In this document: piece by piece, positions 6,209 to 6,648 of the stretch | Layout of the letters: every line of letters begins with the position of its first letter | How positions within the stretch are numbered: position 1 is the stretch's first letter | NCBI GenBank assembly: GCA_017848155.1 | Contig: JAGAKC010000297.1 | Location: forward strand, 1-6,648 | Direction: 5' to 3' | DNA from: Oscillospiraceae bacterium | GTDB lineage: Bacteria > Bacillota > Clostridia > Oscillospirales > Ruminococcaceae | DNA length: 6,648 bases | The notes under the pieces: generated by a model | What the model was told of the DNA's origin: nothing | Databases searched by the model: none | What the model saw: the letters and a program-made list of their open reading frames with translations, nothing else | Made by a program: the position numbers and the translations under genes

Positions 6209-6230
6209 AATTTAGTCTATAATGCAAGTA

Positions 6231-6264
6231 AAACGGTACCATTTGAATATGGTGCCGTTTTTTT
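6231..6264 (+). terminator. Strong intrinsic terminator after the zinc-ribbon gene
   Basis: AAACGGTACCAT (6231-6242) pairs with ATGGTGCCGTTT (6249-6260) over 12 positions with one G-T wobble, around the 6-base loop TTGAAT. A run of seven T (6258-6264) follows. It lies 22 bases after the stop codon. Confidence 0.92.
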
Positions 6265-6310
6265 GTTGATGTCAATGTAATTGATAGATTTATACGATTT
6301 TTCCGTAATA

Positions 6311-6356
6311 TTGTTATAGAGAAAAGAGATCATACCTGTTAAGATATCTATAACAA
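6311..6356. repeat. Perfect 10-bp inverted repeat upstream of the last gene
   Basis: TTGTTATAGA (6311-6320) and TCTATAACAA (6347-6356) are exact reverse complements separated by 26 bases, ending 31 bases before the next start codon. TATAGA (6315-6320) in the left arm could be a -10 box, but no good -35 lies 17 bases upstream. The element could be a leader hairpin or a paired protein-binding site. No known riboswitch was recognised in it. Confidence 0.55.
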
Positions 6357-6387
6357 GCAAATGGTGCTCACAAAAGGAGGATATGTT

Positions 6388-6648
6388 ATGAAAGCATTAT
6401 TTATCGGCGGAACAGGTACTATCAGCATGGCGATAACAAGGCAGCTTGCATGTGATCCGTCATGGGAGCTTTACCTTATCAATCGTGGAAGCAGGACAGA
6501 GGAGCTTCCCGACAACGTTACTGTCATCAGTGGCGATATCAATAATGAAGCTGAGATAGCAGAAAAACTTGGTGATCTGAAATTCGATACAGTGTGCGAT
6601 TTCATTGGCTTCGTACCCTCGCAGCTGGAGCGTGACTACAGGCTCTTC
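6388..6648 (+). CDS. NAD(P)-dependent epimerase/reductase-like protein, N-terminal part (3' end outside window)
   Basis: The first 87 residues are visible and the frame is still open at the right edge. The start ATG 6388 follows AAAAGGAGG (6372-6380) at 7 bases. The protein opens MKALFIGGTGTIS, with Gly7, Gly8 and Gly10 forming the Rossmann dinucleotide-binding loop of extended short-chain dehydrogenases. A second strand ends in NRG (32-34), whose Arg may contact the phosphate of NADP, though this motif also occurs in NAD-dependent members. VISGDI (46-51) is the strand that places Asp near the adenine, and FDTVCDFIGFVPSQLERD (67-84) is typical of NAD-dependent epimerase/dehydratase-family proteins of Clostridia. 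The catalytic Tyr-x-x-x-Lys lies beyond the window, so substrate and reaction cannot be stated. It is separated from the gene upstream by a strong terminator and so starts a new transcription unit. Confidence 0.88.
   Translation, partial: MKALFIGGTGTISMAITRQLACDPSWELYLINRGSRTEELPDNVTVISGDINNEAEIAEKLGDLKFDTVCDFIGFVPSQLERDYRLF

Noticed and set aside
6281..6320. TTGATA (6281-6286) with TATAGA (6315-6320) or TAATAT as a promoter for the epimerase-like gene
   Set aside because: Spacing is 28 bases for the first pair and 19 for TAATAT (6306-6311), neither close to 17, so no promoter was assigned although one must exist in this gap.

Overview
The window looks like chromosomal DNA of a low-to-moderate GC Gram-positive anaerobe of the Clostridia, most like Ruminococcus or a relative (Oscillospiraceae). 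This is an inference from gene style: strong AGGAGG-type ribosome sites, sigma-A hexamers with 17-base spacers, a BspA-type leucine-rich-repeat protein with Big_2 and fibronectin III domains, a DUF4179-like anti-sigma candidate and a Firmicutes-type MetA. No rRNA, tRNA, mobile element or CRISPR array was seen.

Layout. (1) 2-517 (+): C-terminal end of an acidic Asp/Pro-rich surface protein with a degenerate sorting signal, followed by an intrinsic terminator. (2) 612-2236 (+): a two-gene operon headed by an ECF-type promoter. It encodes an ECF sigma factor and, overlapping it by four bases, a single-pass membrane protein that is probably its anti-sigma factor; it ends in a terminator that lies between convergent genes. 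(3) 2289-4115 (-): a secreted 608-residue protein with nine leucine-rich repeats, one Big_2 domain and two fibronectin III domains, with its own promoter. (4) A divergent intergenic region carries that promoter and a perfect-consensus sigma-A promoter for metA. (5) 4364-5281 (+): metA, whose residue 111 is Glu, predicting homoserine O-acetyltransferase rather than succinyltransferase activity. (6) 5363-6208 (+): a membrane protein with a long Pro/Ala/Gln repeat tail ending in a zinc ribbon, followed by a strong terminator. (7) 6388 to the window end (+): the N-terminal part of an NAD(P)-dependent epimerase/reductase-like protein, preceded by a perfect 10-base inverted repeat.

The genes do not form one pathway. 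The sigma/anti-sigma pair is the only clear functional unit; it probably senses something at the envelope, and the surface proteins on either side fit a cell-envelope theme without proving a link. No clearly new system was found. The points most worth checking are the MetA acyl-donor residue, the repeat-tailed zinc-ribbon membrane protein, the ECF autoregulatory promoter and the inverted repeat before the last gene.
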